From: Flintibacter muris
Lineage (GTDB): Bacteria; Bacillota; Clostridia; Oscillospirales; Oscillospiraceae
Assembly: GCF_943192995.1 (NCBI RefSeq)
Contig: NZ_CALPCP010000003.1
Location: 180,967-244,966, forward strand
Length of the DNA: 64,000 bases
Reading direction: 5' to 3'
A program made the translations under genes and the position numbers. Every line of letters begins with the position of its first letter. The stretch's first letter is position 1. A model generated the notes under the pieces. It was given only the letters and a program-made list of their open reading frames with translations, was not told the DNA's origin and did no database searches. Below, one piece after another: positions 36,950 to 45,287 of the stretch.

Positions 36950-37079
36950 TAGCAGTCAAAAACACGGCTCCCGGTTTCTGTACCTTTGCTGCCATCAGCA
37001 TATAGGGAATCCTCGCAAACAGCGCAATCGTTCCAGGTATCAAAATCCAACGAATGGGGCAGATGCCGCCGGATACCAT
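36945..37079 (-). pseudogene. Possible ECF-transporter S-component fragment (MptE/Trep_Strep type)
   Basis: Minus-strand frame MVSGGICPIRWILIPGTIAL, then RIPYMLMAAKVQKPGAVFL, which resembles the GGPIYMLMVAKVGKPG segment of Trep_Strep-family ECF S components. Only about 45 residues remain; both ends are lost. It would be a gene scrap at the junction between backbone and mobile DNA. The match is from memory and short. Confidence 0.35.
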
Positions 37080-37189
37080 GAAACTGTCAATCCTATTTCT
37101 CCAGCATAAAAACTCCCCCTATGATAGCTACTCATAAAACAGTATCAAGCAACAAACTGAAATAGGGTAACTGCCATACAGGGTGCAGA

Positions 37190-37232
37190 AAAAGACAAGT
37201 AAGAAGCAATCCGTTTCTTGCCTGTCTTTTTC
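37190..37232 (-). terminator. Terminator-like hairpin at mobile-region edge
   Basis: AAAAAGACAAGTAAGAA and TTTCTTGCCTGTCTTTTT form a long A-T-rich stem that could end transcripts from both sides. Confidence 0.5.
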
Positions 37233-37237
37233 ATTTT

Positions 37238-37349
37238 GTTACGCAATAGAACGCCGTTTTTGAGGGCATACATACAAAGCCCTTACCCCGTCATTTCAAC
37301 GCCCGCAAAGCCGCATAAATCAAGAACAAAATACCTCCTACTGCGTAAC
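37238..37349. repeat. 112-bp structured element, copy A
   Basis: Bounded by inverted ends GTTACGCAATAG and CTACTGCGTAAC. Shares length (112 bp), ends, AGAACGCC and the block GCCCGCAAAGCCGCATA with copy B at 56202-56313, while the inner stem differs in sequence (GAGGGC/GCCCTT here, CCGGGG/CCCCGG there). Nature unknown; a structured RNA, oriT or recombination site are possibilities. The rest of 37080-37488 shows hairpins only. Confidence 0.6.
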
Positions 37350-37412
37350 AATCCCCATAATAAATCGAGGGCGAAAGCAGTCTACTGATTTCGCCCTCTT
37401 GACTACCCATAA

Positions 37413-37482
37413 GCAAAGGCGGGAAAAGCTGTCAAGGGCGCGAAGCGCGAAGTTTACCCTTGACAGCTTTTCCCGTCTTTGC
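37413..37482. repeat. 26-bp-arm hairpin with GTCAAGGG/CCCTTGAC core
   Basis: The two 26-bp arms are complementary except for one G-T pair, with an 18-nt loop containing GCGCGAAGCGCG. It begins 7 bp from the stop of the minus-strand HTH gene. No T-tract follows on that strand, so a plain terminator role is doubtful. A similar GTCAAGGG...CCCTTGAC pair occurs at 56850-56902. Confidence 0.6.
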
Positions 37483-37488
37483 TATCTC

Positions 37489-37692
37489 CTATCGGTCGAA
37501 GCGGAATTTCAATATGGCTTCAACCAATTTTGCCTTTAACCTGTCCTGTGTATCGTCATTGATATGTCCCTTATACATAGACAGGTATTTGATGTGTGCG
37601 GTGTAGTGCCGCAATACTGCGTCTACCGCTTCCGGCTCTCCGGCAACAGCTTTTTGGATTACCTCAAAAGGTATCAGCTTTTTGTTCCTCAT
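37489..37692 (-). CDS. Conjugative-transposon HTH regulator (second copy of pair)
   Basis: 67 residues (IPFEVIQKAVAGEPEAVDAVL then HYTAHIKYLSM), the small helix-turn-helix family that accompanies Tn916-type sigma-like factors (Tn916 Orf8-like). It overlaps the sigma-like gene by 29 bases. It parallels the HTH gene at 40462-40701 but differs in sequence. It lies outside the int-side DR2 arm sites. Confidence 0.75.
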   Translation of the reverse strand: MRNKKLIPFEVIQKAVAGEPEAVDAVLRHYTAHIKYLSMYKGHINDDTQDRLKAKLVEAILKFRFDR

Positions 37693-38122
37693 TTTCCAAT
37701 CTCTCCCATTCTTTCCGCAACTGTTTCAGCGCGACATTTCTCCGACTGTTTATTGTACTCCTGCAACGTCCGTACAGTCTGCCTATTGCTTCATCACGAT
37801 AGCCGACAAAATAATACAATAGCAAGGCTTCCCGACGCAATTTCGGCAGTCTTGATAATGCCGTCGCTAACCGTTCATCATCAACAATAACTTCCTTTCC
37901 CAACACAAGAAATACAGTCGGCTTGTCCTGCTTTTCAAAATAGCTATCCATAGCAGAAGGCTCAAAATATCTTTCCGACATTAGGTAGTCAAGGGAAACT
38001 TCCCGTTCCTCTTTTCGCTTCAAATCCCGCCATGCGTTGATTGCTTCATGGCGTAGTACAATCTTACAGAACGCATTGAACATATATTCGATATGTTCCA
38101 TGAACTGTTCAGAATATCTCAT
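37664..38122 (-). CDS. Sigma-70-like factor of conjugative element (second copy of pair)
   Basis: 152 residues. The C-terminal part is a sigma region 4 domain (LSRLPKLRREALLLYYFVGY, EAIGRLYGRCRSTINSRRN). Tn916 Orf7-type factors activate element genes. ATG with GGGGGTG seven to nine bases upstream. With the next gene it forms a unit parallel to 40462-41122. The pair is separated from int by the putative element end, so it probably belongs to another element. Confidence 0.8.
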   Translation of the reverse strand: MRYSEQFMEHIEYMFNAFCKIVLRHEAINAWRDLKRKEEREVSLDYLMSERYFEPSAMDSYFEKQDKPTVFLVLGKEVIVDDERLATALSRLPKLRREALLLYYFVGYRDEAIGRLYGRCRSTINSRRNVALKQLRKEWERLENEEQKADTF

Positions 38123-38437
38123 TTTCTCTCACCCCCTTTCTTCCCAGTAGGGGGCTATTACAACAAAAACCCATGCAGAATATATCTGCATAGGTTCTTG
38201 GGTAATATGAGTTATTAAGACATACTAAATGATATGTGTATTCATACTCATATGAATAACTCTTATTAGGAACACGAAAACGCAAGGTTTTTGACGAAAA
38301 TTTATGGTGAATTTAGATTATCTCTTTAGAAGTTCTTATATGTCGGTATAGCCCGTATTTTCGGGCTTTCCCGGCATTTTAGATATGGGGAGAAGTTCTC
38401 ATATACTCTCAAAACCTCTTAGGTTTTCCCTCTCAAT
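38123..38437. other. Putative int-side end of the Tn1549-like element
   Basis: Gene-free A-T-rich stretch between the second sigma gene and the int arm sites. Holds a CATGCAGAATATATCTGCATAGG hairpin, ATATGAGT/ACTCATAT arms (38204-38265) and a CCCGTATTTTCGGG hairpin (38358). The true end of the element should lie about 100-150 bp from the DR2 sites, near 38290-38340, judged by analogy with Tn916. Confidence 0.4.
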
Positions 38438-38460
38438 GGTAGTAAAAGAAGTAGTAAATC
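38438..38460. promoter_or_regulatory. Integrase arm sites (DR2-like), int end
   Basis: GGTAGTAAAAG and AAGTAGTAAATC in tandem. AGTAGTAAAT is the core of the Tn916 DR2 site bound by the N-terminal domain of Int. Two related sites also lie at 56474-56497 in the same orientation, marking the other end. Confidence 0.7.
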
Positions 38461-38469
38461 CGTCTGCGG

Positions 38470-39663
38470 CTATGCAATCAGCCGTTCCATTTCAGCCCTT
38501 GCGGAAGCGAATGTTGCGTGTGCGTAGTAGTTCAGCGTCATGGTGATATTGGAGTGTCCCATGATATACTGTAACGCTTTCGGGTTCATTCCGGCATTGG
38601 CTAAGTTGGTGCAGAACGTATGGCGTAAGGTGTGCGGTGTCATTACTTTGGGTAAGGCTTCCTCATGGCATTTGTTATACTTCTTTGCAAGTCCCCGGAA
38701 CATGGTAGCATAGCTTATATTTGTTTTAGGGTTGCCGTCCCGGTTGAGGAAAAGGAAATTGCTGTACCCGTCAATGGTGATCGCTTTTGCGCCCCTGCGG
38801 TTCTCTAACACGCGCCCCAACGCTTCATACACTTTTTCACTCATTGGAATCTGTCTGATACCGCTCTGCGTTTTGGGCTTCTCTATGTAGTACCCGGTTT
38901 CCGCGCTCCGTAAAAGCTGGTGGTCTACATTGATTACCCGGTTTTCAAAGTCAAGGTCGGTTACAGTCAGCCCGCAGAGTTCGGAAATCCGAAGCCCTGT
39001 CCCAAGCAGTATGATAACCTCGTCACGGTATTTCTGATAGACGCTATCACTTTGCATAAAGGATAAAAGGCTTTCTTCCTGTTCCGCTGTGAGGGGTACT
39101 TTCGGCTCTGTGTCGTCCTCGATCACGGTGTTAAGCTGGAAGTCAAAGGGGTTTTTCCTTATACAGTCGTCCTGTATCGCCGTATAGAACGCAGCTTTTA
39201 AGGATCGCTTGTCGTTGCTTATGGTCTTATAGGATATTCCCTTTTCTTTCATGCGTAACGCCCATTCTTTCGCGTCGGACAGCTTCACACTGTCAATAGG
39301 GCAGGAACCAAGTTTATCCGCTTCCAGCAGCTTCATAAGCCGCTTGCGTCCCTGTGTGGTGTTGTACCGAACATTTCCCCGGTGGCGGGTCTGCTTTGCG
39401 TAAAGCTCGCATACCGTCATTTTTTTACCGATTGTGTCTATCCCGTCGTCAAGGTCTTTCTGTATCTCTTTTTCCTTTTCTCTAAGGGATATGTCGTCAC
39501 GTTTCCCGGCTGGGGTCTTGTCCGTAGGTACTAACTTCCAAGCGTAGACAAATTGCACTTTGCCAAAAGTATCAGTATATTTATAAGCATATCTCCCGTC
39601 TTTTCTCTGGCTCTCTCCCGAACGCAAAATGCGGTTTCTATTATCACGTCTTTTCTCCGACAT
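38470..39663 (-). CDS. int: Tn916-family tyrosine integrase
   Basis: 397 residues. N-terminal arm-binding domain (GRYAYKYTDTFGKVQFVYAWK), SAM-like core-binding domain, then the catalytic domain with Arg in GTGLRISELCGL, HTLRHTF (H-x-x-R) and the nucleophile Tyr in ITMTLNYYAHAT. Length and sequence follow Tn916/Tn1549 Int. It excises and integrates the element. ATG follows AAGGAG. Confidence 0.97.
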   Translation of the reverse strand: MSEKRRDNRNRILRSGESQRKDGRYAYKYTDTFGKVQFVYAWKLVPTDKTPAGKRDDISLREKEKEIQKDLDDGIDTIGKKMTVCELYAKQTRHRGNVRYNTTQGRKRLMKLLEADKLGSCPIDSVKLSDAKEWALRMKEKGISYKTISNDKRSLKAAFYTAIQDDCIRKNPFDFQLNTVIEDDTEPKVPLTAEQEESLLSFMQSDSVYQKYRDEVIILLGTGLRISELCGLTVTDLDFENRVINVDHQLLRSAETGYYIEKPKTQSGIRQIPMSEKVYEALGRVLENRRGAKAITIDGYSNFLFLNRDGNPKTNISYATMFRGLAKKYNKCHEEALPKVMTPHTLRHTFCTNLANAGMNPKALQYIMGHSNITMTLNYYAHATFASARAEMERLIA

Positions 39664-39751
39664 TGTTTTGCTCCTTTCCGTGTCGGAAAGAGCCTTGATA
39701 TGCCTATATCTATTATAGCATATTCAAGGCTCCTTTTCACTATCTTTTTTG

Positions 39752-39955
39752 CTAAATTGCGTCCAGTGTGTCAATGACTTTTTCAAACTGTTTCCTCTTG
39801 ATCTGAATACGGTTGCCGTTCAAGATTACCCAGCCCGCCGTAGGGTTTTCCTCTGCAAGTTTCCGCAGCTTGTTTTCACCAATGCGGAAATATTTTGACG
39901 CTTCCTCAATAGTAAGCGTGTATTTTTCCCAAATAGGCACGTCAGCATTATTCAT
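39752..39955 (-). CDS. xis: Excisionase
   Basis: 67 residues, same length as Tn916 Xis, with [20 protein letters not shown] and [14 protein letters not shown]. It bends element ends and steers Int to excision. 88 bp upstream of int on the same strand, as in Tn916. Confidence 0.95.
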   Translation of the reverse strand: MNNADVPIWEKYTLTIEEASKYFRIGENKLRKLAEENPTAGWVILNGNRIQIKRKQFEKVIDTLDAI

Positions 39956-40461
39956 TCTATAAATCCCCCTTTCAAAATGGGTAAATGGTTAATAGTGAAA
40001 TAAGGCTTTAATCGGACGGTTATTAGCATAACCTCACGGGAGTTTCACCCCTGCATGGTTCTCATGCAGCCCTACCCATTGCCTGCGACGCTCTGAACGC
40101 TCGGACTGTGGCGGTAAGGGAGTATCATTATATATTCTGCGCTGTCGTCGCCCGCAAGCTGCTAAACTTGCTCCCCGGCGCGGTGTTGGTCGCTCGGCTG
40201 TCCCGGTGAAGAAAAGAAAACCTCTCCGGGATAGTGTCATGGCGCACCCGCCGTATAGCTCGGCGCAAAAGGGACGTACCCGATCTGCCCTATCCTGCGC
40301 CGCCGTTATCTTGCGCCGCTTTCTTTGTCAAAGTACAAAATTCAAGAGCTTATCGGCTCACGGAAGCATACCGCGCTGGCGGTATGCCCCGGTGAAACGA
40401 CAAGCAGCCCATAAGCGGGAACACGGAAAGGGGGACGCGCCCTGCAGGGGATAGCCTGTGT
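39956..40461. other. Gene-free spacer upstream of xis
   Basis: About 500 bp. Contains a CTGCATGGTTCTCATGCAG hairpin (40052) and CCGCGCTGGCGG (40370). An 82-residue plus-strand frame (40206-40454) has no ribosome site or recognisable motif and I do not call it. Regulatory transcription from the sigma/HTH pair probably crosses this stretch. Confidence 0.4.
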
Positions 40462-40701
40462 TTAGCCTATGTTAAAGGCAAGTGTGCGGGTAATCAGCCG
40501 TACTTGCAGCCTGTTCTTCATTTCCTCATCAACGTAGGAATAAGTGTTGCCCGCGTCGTCTTTCAGCGTCCGGATGCAAAGTGCCGCTATGTAGCCCTCG
40601 TAATGCTTCAAGACCGCACACATGGCTTCCGTATCACCGCCCGCCGCCGCTGCAATAACAGGGAACGGCAACAGGGCAGAGGATTTGTTATTTCTGTTCA
40701 T
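40462..40701 (-). CDS. Conjugative-transposon HTH regulator
   Basis: 79 residues from ATG 40701, which has GGAGGGAAAA upstream inside the sigma gene (overlap 14 bases). LPFPVIAAAAGGDTEAMCAV and HYEGYIAALC match the small HTH family of Tn1549-type elements. Works with the sigma-like factor in regulating excision and transfer, by analogy. Confidence 0.8.
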   Translation of the reverse strand: MNRNNKSSALLPFPVIAAAAGGDTEAMCAVLKHYEGYIAALCIRTLKDDAGNTYSYVDEEMKNRLQVRLITRTLAFNIG

Positions 40702-41122
40702 CTGTTTTTCCCTCCATATACAGTTTGATTTTTTCAAGCGCGGTTTTCCTGTGCCGGAAAATCGTACTGCGTACAACATTCAGCAGCTCGCCTATTTCCT
40801 CGTCGCTCATTTCCAAGAAGTAGGACAAAAGGATAATGTCACGCTTCTTTTCGGGCAGGGCTTGCAGGGCTTCGCCAAGCAGCTCATTTTTTACAAGCAC
40901 ATCATAGCCGGAAACTTCAAAGCGGTAATAATCGCTCTCGTATTCGTCCAGCGTATAAAGCTGTGCAAGTTCCGCTTGGCTCATTTCTGAAAAATTCACT
41001 TCATGTGCGGCGCGTTTAGACAGCTCCCGGTAACAGCTTCTTGCTTCGCCTTTGAGGACTTTTTTTGCAAGCGTGTCATACTGATGTTGGATTGTTTTCA
41101 TTTCAGAAGAAGATAGCTCCAT
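40688..41122 (-). CDS. Sigma-70-like factor of the Tn1549-type element
   Basis: 144 residues from ATG 41122 (AGGAGGTG upstream). Ends in a region 4-type HTH (LPEKKRDIILLSYFLEMSDEEIGELL, VVRSTIFRHRKTAL). It is the Orf7-type regulator that drives int/xis and mobilisation genes. The leader-peptide module lies just upstream. Confidence 0.85.
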   Translation of the reverse strand: MELSSSEMKTIQHQYDTLAKKVLKGEARSCYRELSKRAAHEVNFSEMSQAELAQLYTLDEYESDYYRFEVSGYDVLVKNELLGEALQALPEKKRDIILLSYFLEMSDEEIGELLNVVRSTIFRHRKTALEKIKLYMEGKTDEQK

Positions 41123-41236
41123 AGAGTTCACCTCCTTCCTTCGTGGTGTAAAGGACAAAGGGCTTGTCCTTCCGTCCCCTTTCGCACACTATCCGTATGG
41201 AAGAAGGTGTTTTGTTGCGTTTTCCTAATGGCTTTT

Positions 41237-41422
41237 TTAGAAAAATGAAAAGCGCAAAAAAAGCCCGTCCACAAAAAATGTGAACAGGCAAAATAGCATT
41301 GAAAACCGTATTATAATGATTAGACAGTTCATACTTATGGGCGTAATTTTCCCCGGCGGTGGACGGGCTTTTTTTAATGTGTCAATGACCGTCAGATTTT
41401 GTCGATACGCTCTGTGCTTCAT
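41237..41422 (-). CDS. Leader-type peptide with RPPPG motif, copy 1
   Basis: 61 residues beginning MKHRAYRQNLTVIDTLKKAR and then PPPGKITPI. AAGGAGG lies in the loop of a perfect 8-bp hairpin (GGCGGCTA / TAGCCGCC, 41423-41445). The PPP triplet is a known ribosome-slowing motif. The same peptide start occurs in copy 2; the sequences diverge after KITPI. It precedes the sigma-like gene, so a translation-coupled attenuator is possible. Not recognised as a named family. Confidence 0.5.
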   Translation of the reverse strand: MKHRAYRQNLTVIDTLKKARPPPGKITPISMNCLIIIIRFSMLFCLFTFFVDGLFLRFSFF

Positions 41423-41585
41423 GGCGGCTACCTCCTTTAGCCGCCGCTTTAACAAAAACCGCGTATTACTTTAGAGGATAAAAGAAACGGCGGCTTTGAT
41501 CTCTCAAAAGCCGCCGTGTAAGAATAGGCGCATGAAAACCTCTGCTGTACGACGGCTTTTTTTCTTTTGCCGTCGTGCGGCAGAT
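41336..41585. repeat. 250-bp duplicated leader module, copy 1
   Basis: Nearly identical (only a few substitutions) to 44546-44794, direct orientation. Holds, on the minus strand, a GACGGC...GCCGTC terminator-like hairpin with A/T loop (41543-41583), an ACGGCGGCTTT...AAAGCCGCCGT hairpin followed by TTTCTTTT (41487-41517), the SD hairpin and the leader peptide start. AAAGCCGCC can pair with either GGCGGCTTT or the downstream GGCGGCTA, i.e. alternative folds. Confidence 0.8.
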
Positions 41586-41664
41586 AAATTCTTTTTCAAT
41601 ATATTAAATTCTATTTTAAGAATTTAACAAAGAGTAATAGCAAGAAATCCCTTAAATAAAATTC

Positions 41665-43350
41665 CTATTTTTTCAGTTGGTAGAAATTATAAAATGCTGC
41701 GTTTTTTGCAATAAGTGTTTCAAAGGTGCCATGCTCAATGATTTTTCCGTCTGCCATAAAGATAATTTCATCATAGAGTTCAAGAATATCTTTGCTCATA
41801 TTGTGAGTAATAGTGAGTAGCGTTAAATCAGATATTGCTAACAATCTGCTTTCAATATCATACGCAGTTTGCATATCAATAGCAGACGTACCCTCGTCTA
41901 AAATTAACAGCGGCTTTTTACGAATTAAAGCCCTTGCTACAGCAATTCGTTGTTTTTGCCCGCCGGAAAGGTTATTACCGTTTTCCCCAACATGATATTC
42001 AAGTCCGTTTGGTACTTGCTCAATGAAATGCAATAAGCCACTATCAGACAGTGCAGATTGTAATTCTTCTTTGCTGTAATCTTCGTGTAAGCAAATATTG
42101 TCTAAAATGCTTTCGTCAAACATATAGACGTTCTGATGAATGACAGACGACAAGGCGGTTATTTTATCAATATCCACAATGGAAAGATTATCTTCATCAT
42201 ACAGAACATCACCTTTGAAATCAGAATAATATCCGGCAATCAGTTTGATAAGCGTAGATTTTCCGCAACCACTTTTACCAACAAAGGCATATTTTTTTCC
42301 TTTTTTAATGGATAATGAAATACCGTTTATGACTTCATTTTCTTTATCATAGGAAAAATGCAAATCCTCCACACAAATCATCTCATTGAAAGTAGGGGTT
42401 TTTTTTGTATCTGTGTCTTGATTCCGGTAATCTGAAAATTCATTTAACTTCTGTGCAATCGGCTTTATACTCTTGATTTTAGGAATATTACTAAAAATGA
42501 TTAAAAGCGGATTTGCAAGATTACTGCTAACCTGTACCATGCCTAATAAGGCTCCTGCGCTGATACGTCCGATAATAATGAAATATGCTGAAAGAAAAAC
42601 AACAACAACTTGAACAAGAAGCGCAAGAACCATAGAAACCGCTTCATTTGCAGCAATCGCTTTGTCAACTGAATATTTTGCTTTTATCGTGTCCTCATTA
42701 CTTGTTTCAAATCGTGAAAGGACATATTTTTTCATTCGGTACGACTTGATAATTTCAAAGCCGGATAACAGGTCTTTTACATGATTTGTAAAAGAGGATA
42801 GCATATCAGAATATTTGTCCTGCCGTTTAGAGAGCAGTCCTCCGAACAGACTGGGGACGATAAGCATAATGGCGATTGCAATAATTACGCATATCGTAAC
42901 GATAATGTCGAAGTAAATCATTACAGCAAGGGACGCTATGAAAATAATCGTGTATTGAATGACTTGCAGGAGAGGAAGTAAAAAATTGTCCTCAATCATT
43001 TTTACATCATTCGTAATCGCAGATAAGTAATCTGCGGTATTGTTTTTGGAGTAATCCTCAATCGTGTGTTTCTCAATTCCTATAAAGGTTTTAGAACGGA
43101 CAGCTTTCATAATCTTGCAGACAAATTTTTTGCTGAACAAAGATTGTAGGTACATAAATACTCCCATAAGCGCAAAGTAGGCTAAAGAAAAGAGTAGTAT
43201 TCTGATGAAGCCGTCCATATCGCCCATATCTACAATGTCCATAACCTGTTGCAACAAGATAGCGATAAACACATAGGATAGAGAACTGATAGCAGTAAAT
43301 AGTGCGGTAAGGAAAAGCAGAAATTTGTATTGTTTTAAGTATCGAATCAT
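41665..43350 (-). CDS. ABC exporter (half-transporter, ATPase fused to six-span domain)
   Basis: 561 residues. Residues 1-300 hold six spans; the ATPase has Walker A (VGKSGCGKSTLIKL), signature (NLSGGQKQRIAVARAL), Walker B (LLILDEGTSAID) and H-loop (LLTITHN). Closest in layout to multidrug/peptide exporters. It must dimerise. It lies 14 bp below a small membrane protein gene and is controlled by the TetR upstream. Low GC compared with backbone. Confidence 0.93.
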   Translation of the reverse strand: MIRYLKQYKFLLFLTALFTAISSLSYVFIAILLQQVMDIVDMGDMDGFIRILLFSLAYFALMGVFMYLQSLFSKKFVCKIMKAVRSKTFIGIEKHTIEDYSKNNTADYLSAITNDVKMIEDNFLLPLLQVIQYTIIFIASLAVMIYFDIIVTICVIIAIAIMLIVPSLFGGLLSKRQDKYSDMLSSFTNHVKDLLSGFEIIKSYRMKKYVLSRFETSNEDTIKAKYSVDKAIAANEAVSMVLALLVQVVVVFLSAYFIIIGRISAGALLGMVQVSSNLANPLLIIFSNIPKIKSIKPIAQKLNEFSDYRNQDTDTKKTPTFNEMICVEDLHFSYDKENEVINGISLSIKKGKKYAFVGKSGCGKSTLIKLIAGYYSDFKGDVLYDEDNLSIVDIDKITALSSVIHQNVYMFDESILDNICLHEDYSKEELQSALSDSGLLHFIEQVPNGLEYHVGENGNNLSGGQKQRIAVARALIRKKPLLILDEGTSAIDMQTAYDIESRLLAISDLTLLTITHNMSKDILELYDEIIFMADGKIIEHGTFETLIAKNAAFYNFYQLKK

Positions 43351-43364
43351 ATAGCGGTGTCCTC

Positions 43365-43604
43365 CTATTTTCTGTTGAATATCAAATCACAAACAAGCCC
43401 TGTCGCACCCAAAACAAACAGACAAGTAGCTGTTGATTTATAGCCCTTTTCAGATAAATGTGCAGCACCTATCATCAGTCCGATTTCTGCCGCAGCAGAT
43501 ACCGATTTAGATACAATGCGGAATGAACGCTTTTTCCATGCTTCATTTGCAACAGCTTCAATTTTGTTTGTAGCATTTTCGATTTTTTGGTCTAAGTTTG
43601 ACAT
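43365..43604 (-). CDS. Small two-span membrane protein in the TetR-ABC cassette
   Basis: 79 residues. A charged N-terminal helix (1-30) is followed by two hydrophobic segments (SAAAEIGLMIGAAHL and ATCLFVLGATGLVCDLIF). No family recognised. It lies directly before the exporter and after the operator, so it is probably cotranscribed and may be an accessory subunit. ATG follows AAAGGAG. Confidence 0.75.
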   Translation of the reverse strand: MSNLDQKIENATNKIEAVANEAWKKRSFRIVSKSVSAAAEIGLMIGAAHLSEKGYKSTATCLFVLGATGLVCDLIFNRK

Positions 43605-43616
43605 AGTATTCTCCTT

Positions 43617-43641
43617 TCATACATTTAGACGGTATGTATAT
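43617..43641. promoter_or_regulatory. Candidate TetR operator before the exporter unit
   Basis: ATACATTTAGACGGTATGTAT has inverted ends ATACAT/ATGTAT. A related half (GGTATGTAA) lies at 44390-44398, just upstream of the TetR gene, so both promoters may be controlled. Confidence 0.5.
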
Positions 43642-43713
43642 GCTTAAAAAATAATACCTTACGAACGAATGTAAGATTTGAAAATAAAACTGCCTTTCTC
43701 AAGGCAATTTTAT

Positions 43714-44361
43714 TTATTCGCCTACGTTTAAGCGTTCAAAGTAATTCTGTGCCATACCGAAAATTTCATCATCAATAATCGGCAAGTTCATACTATCCAA
43801 CAGGTATTTGATAAATGCAAACTTTGAAATCAGTTCTTCCGGTGTAGCGGGATAGACAGAGGGAATTAACCAAAAGTTTGTAAGCAAGGGCAAAAGTTCG
43901 GATAGTTCTTTTGCATACTCGGTCTGGATAGAACCGTCCTCTATCCCCTCTTGAATAAGCTGTAACCAAAGAGGGGCAATCAATTTTCTATTTGTGTCAG
44001 CCAGTTCTGCTAACAAACGGGGGTTTTTCAAAAGGGGAATACTTTGTTTGCCAAGCTCTGTCCTATCAATATCAACATGGTTTAGCTTAATGACTTCTCG
44101 CATTTTCTGTAGACCATTCAAGTTCTTCTGCTTCTGAACGGTAACAAACGGGTTATTATCAAAAAAGAGTTTTTCCCCCAATGCGTCGATAATTTCCTCT
44201 TTTGATTTGAAATGATGATAGATTGCTCCCTTAGTCAGTCCACCAAGCTCATTTACAATATCCTGTATAGTTGTATTGTCGTACCCTTTTTCCAAGAATA
44301 ATCGCTGTGATACTTCCAATATCTTCTCAACGGTTACTTCTGGATATTTATTTCGTGCCAC
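43714..44361 (-). CDS. TetR-family repressor
   Basis: 215 residues from GTG 44361 (GGAGG seven bases upstream). Residues 10-55 are the TetR HTH (ILEVSQRLFLEKGYDNTTIQ, GGLTKGAIYHHFKSKEEI). The ligand domain is distinct. It likely represses the neighbouring exporter unit and responds to an exported compound. Confidence 0.9.
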   Translation of the reverse strand: MARNKYPEVTVEKILEVSQRLFLEKGYDNTTIQDIVNELGGLTKGAIYHHFKSKEEIIDALGEKLFFDNNPFVTVQKQKNLNGLQKMREVIKLNHVDIDRTELGKQSIPLLKNPRLLAELADTNRKLIAPLWLQLIQEGIEDGSIQTEYAKELSELLPLLTNFWLIPSVYPATPEELISKFAFIKYLLDSMNLPIIDDEIFGMAQNYFERLNVGE

Positions 44362-44428
44362 ACCAATCCTCCTTTCTACTATCATTCGTTTGGTATGTAA
44401 CCCATAATAACAAGTGAAGCAGATTTTG

Positions 44429-44632
44429 TCAAGATACATTCAGTAGGTATTTATTTCCTTTTTTTACAAAGCTCCTATAATATGTTCTATTTTGGCTAAT
44501 AGTAGGTACTGTGTAGACATATCCAAAAAGAAAGGTGAACAGTAATATGGGCGTAATTTTCCCCGGCGGTGGACGGGCTTTTTTTGATGTGTCAATGACC
44601 GTCAGATTTTGTCGATACGTTTTGCGCTTCAT
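44429..44632 (-). CDS. Leader-type peptide with RPPPG motif, copy 2
   Basis: 67 residues starting MKRKTYRQNLTVIDTSKKAR, then PPPGKITPI, then a different tail rich in aromatic residues. AAGGAGG again sits in an 8-bp hairpin loop (44633-44655). Copy 2 precedes the TetR gene as copy 1 precedes the sigma-like gene. Its 3' part equals sequence that recurs at 50160-50194. Confidence 0.5.
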   Translation of the reverse strand: MKRKTYRQNLTVIDTSKKARPPPGKITPILLFTFLFGYVYTVPTISQNRTYYRSFVKKGNKYLLNVS

Positions 44633-44794
44633 GGCGGCTACCTCCTTTAGCCGCCGCTTTAACAAAAACCGCGTATTACTTTAGAGGATAAAAGAAACGG
44701 CGGCTTTGATCTCTCAAAAGCCGCCGTGTAAGAATAGGCGCATGAAAACCTCTGCTGTACGACGGCTTTTTTCTTTTGCCGTCGTGCGGCAGAT
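44546..44794. repeat. 250-bp duplicated leader module, copy 2
   Basis: Direct repeat of 41336-41585, one base shorter in a T-run. The stretch just below it (44511-44545, GTGTAGACATATCCAAAAAG) recurs at 50160-50194, in front of the XRE gene. This points to cassette insertion by recombination between short repeats. Confidence 0.8.
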
Positions 44795-44796
44795 TA

Positions 44797-45267
44797 TTAT
44801 TCTATATTCATTTCTAAATGACCCGTAAAGTTATCTCCTGTAATTCCGAAATAGTTTCCACCCTCCGGCAATGTTAATGTTTCTGAATAACCGTCGCTTG
44901 CTTCAAGTAAAACTACTGGATCATCACTTCCAGAAATCCAAAATACTTGTGCTGTTCCCTCGGTAATTTCCAAGTTGCAGGAAACGGAGATGTCCTTACC
45001 ATTTTCGCGCTCAATAGAAGTCCCACCAAAGAGATATTCTGTTTTGGAAAAATCCTTATAGTCTGCTACATAAGTTCCAGTGTAATGATCGTCACCATAC
45101 GTCCGCTTCCCTTTAAGAGATAAATCCCCTGTCAGTGTTGCATTTCCGGCTGATTGTATAACATTATTGTATTGATCCAGAATTTCATCTTTTGAACACC
45201 CTGTAAGGGACAAACCTATTGTGAAAGTACAAACAAGCACAAGAGAAAAAATTTTTTTATGACACAT
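44797..45267 (-). CDS. Lipoprotein of the lantibiotic-immunity-like operon
   Basis: 156 residues. Signal with lipobox LTGC (FTIGLSLTGC). The mature part is beta-rich (TLTGDLSLKGKRTYGDDHYTG, LNLEITEGTAQVFWISG-type strands). It is last in an operon with two ABC permeases and an ATPase and may act as a substrate-binding immunity lipoprotein like LanI, though sequence similarity is not clear. Confidence 0.7.
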   Translation of the reverse strand: MCHKKIFSLVLVCTFTIGLSLTGCSKDEILDQYNNVIQSAGNATLTGDLSLKGKRTYGDDHYTGTYVADYKDFSKTEYLFGGTSIERENGKDISVSCNLEITEGTAQVFWISGSDDPVVLLEASDGYSETLTLPEGGNYFGITGDNFTGHLEMNIE

Positions 45268-45287
45268 ATCATCAACCTTTCCATAAT

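Noticed and set aside
40206..40454. 82-residue plus-strand frame between xis and the HTH gene
   Set aside because: No ribosome site, biased composition and no recognisable motif.
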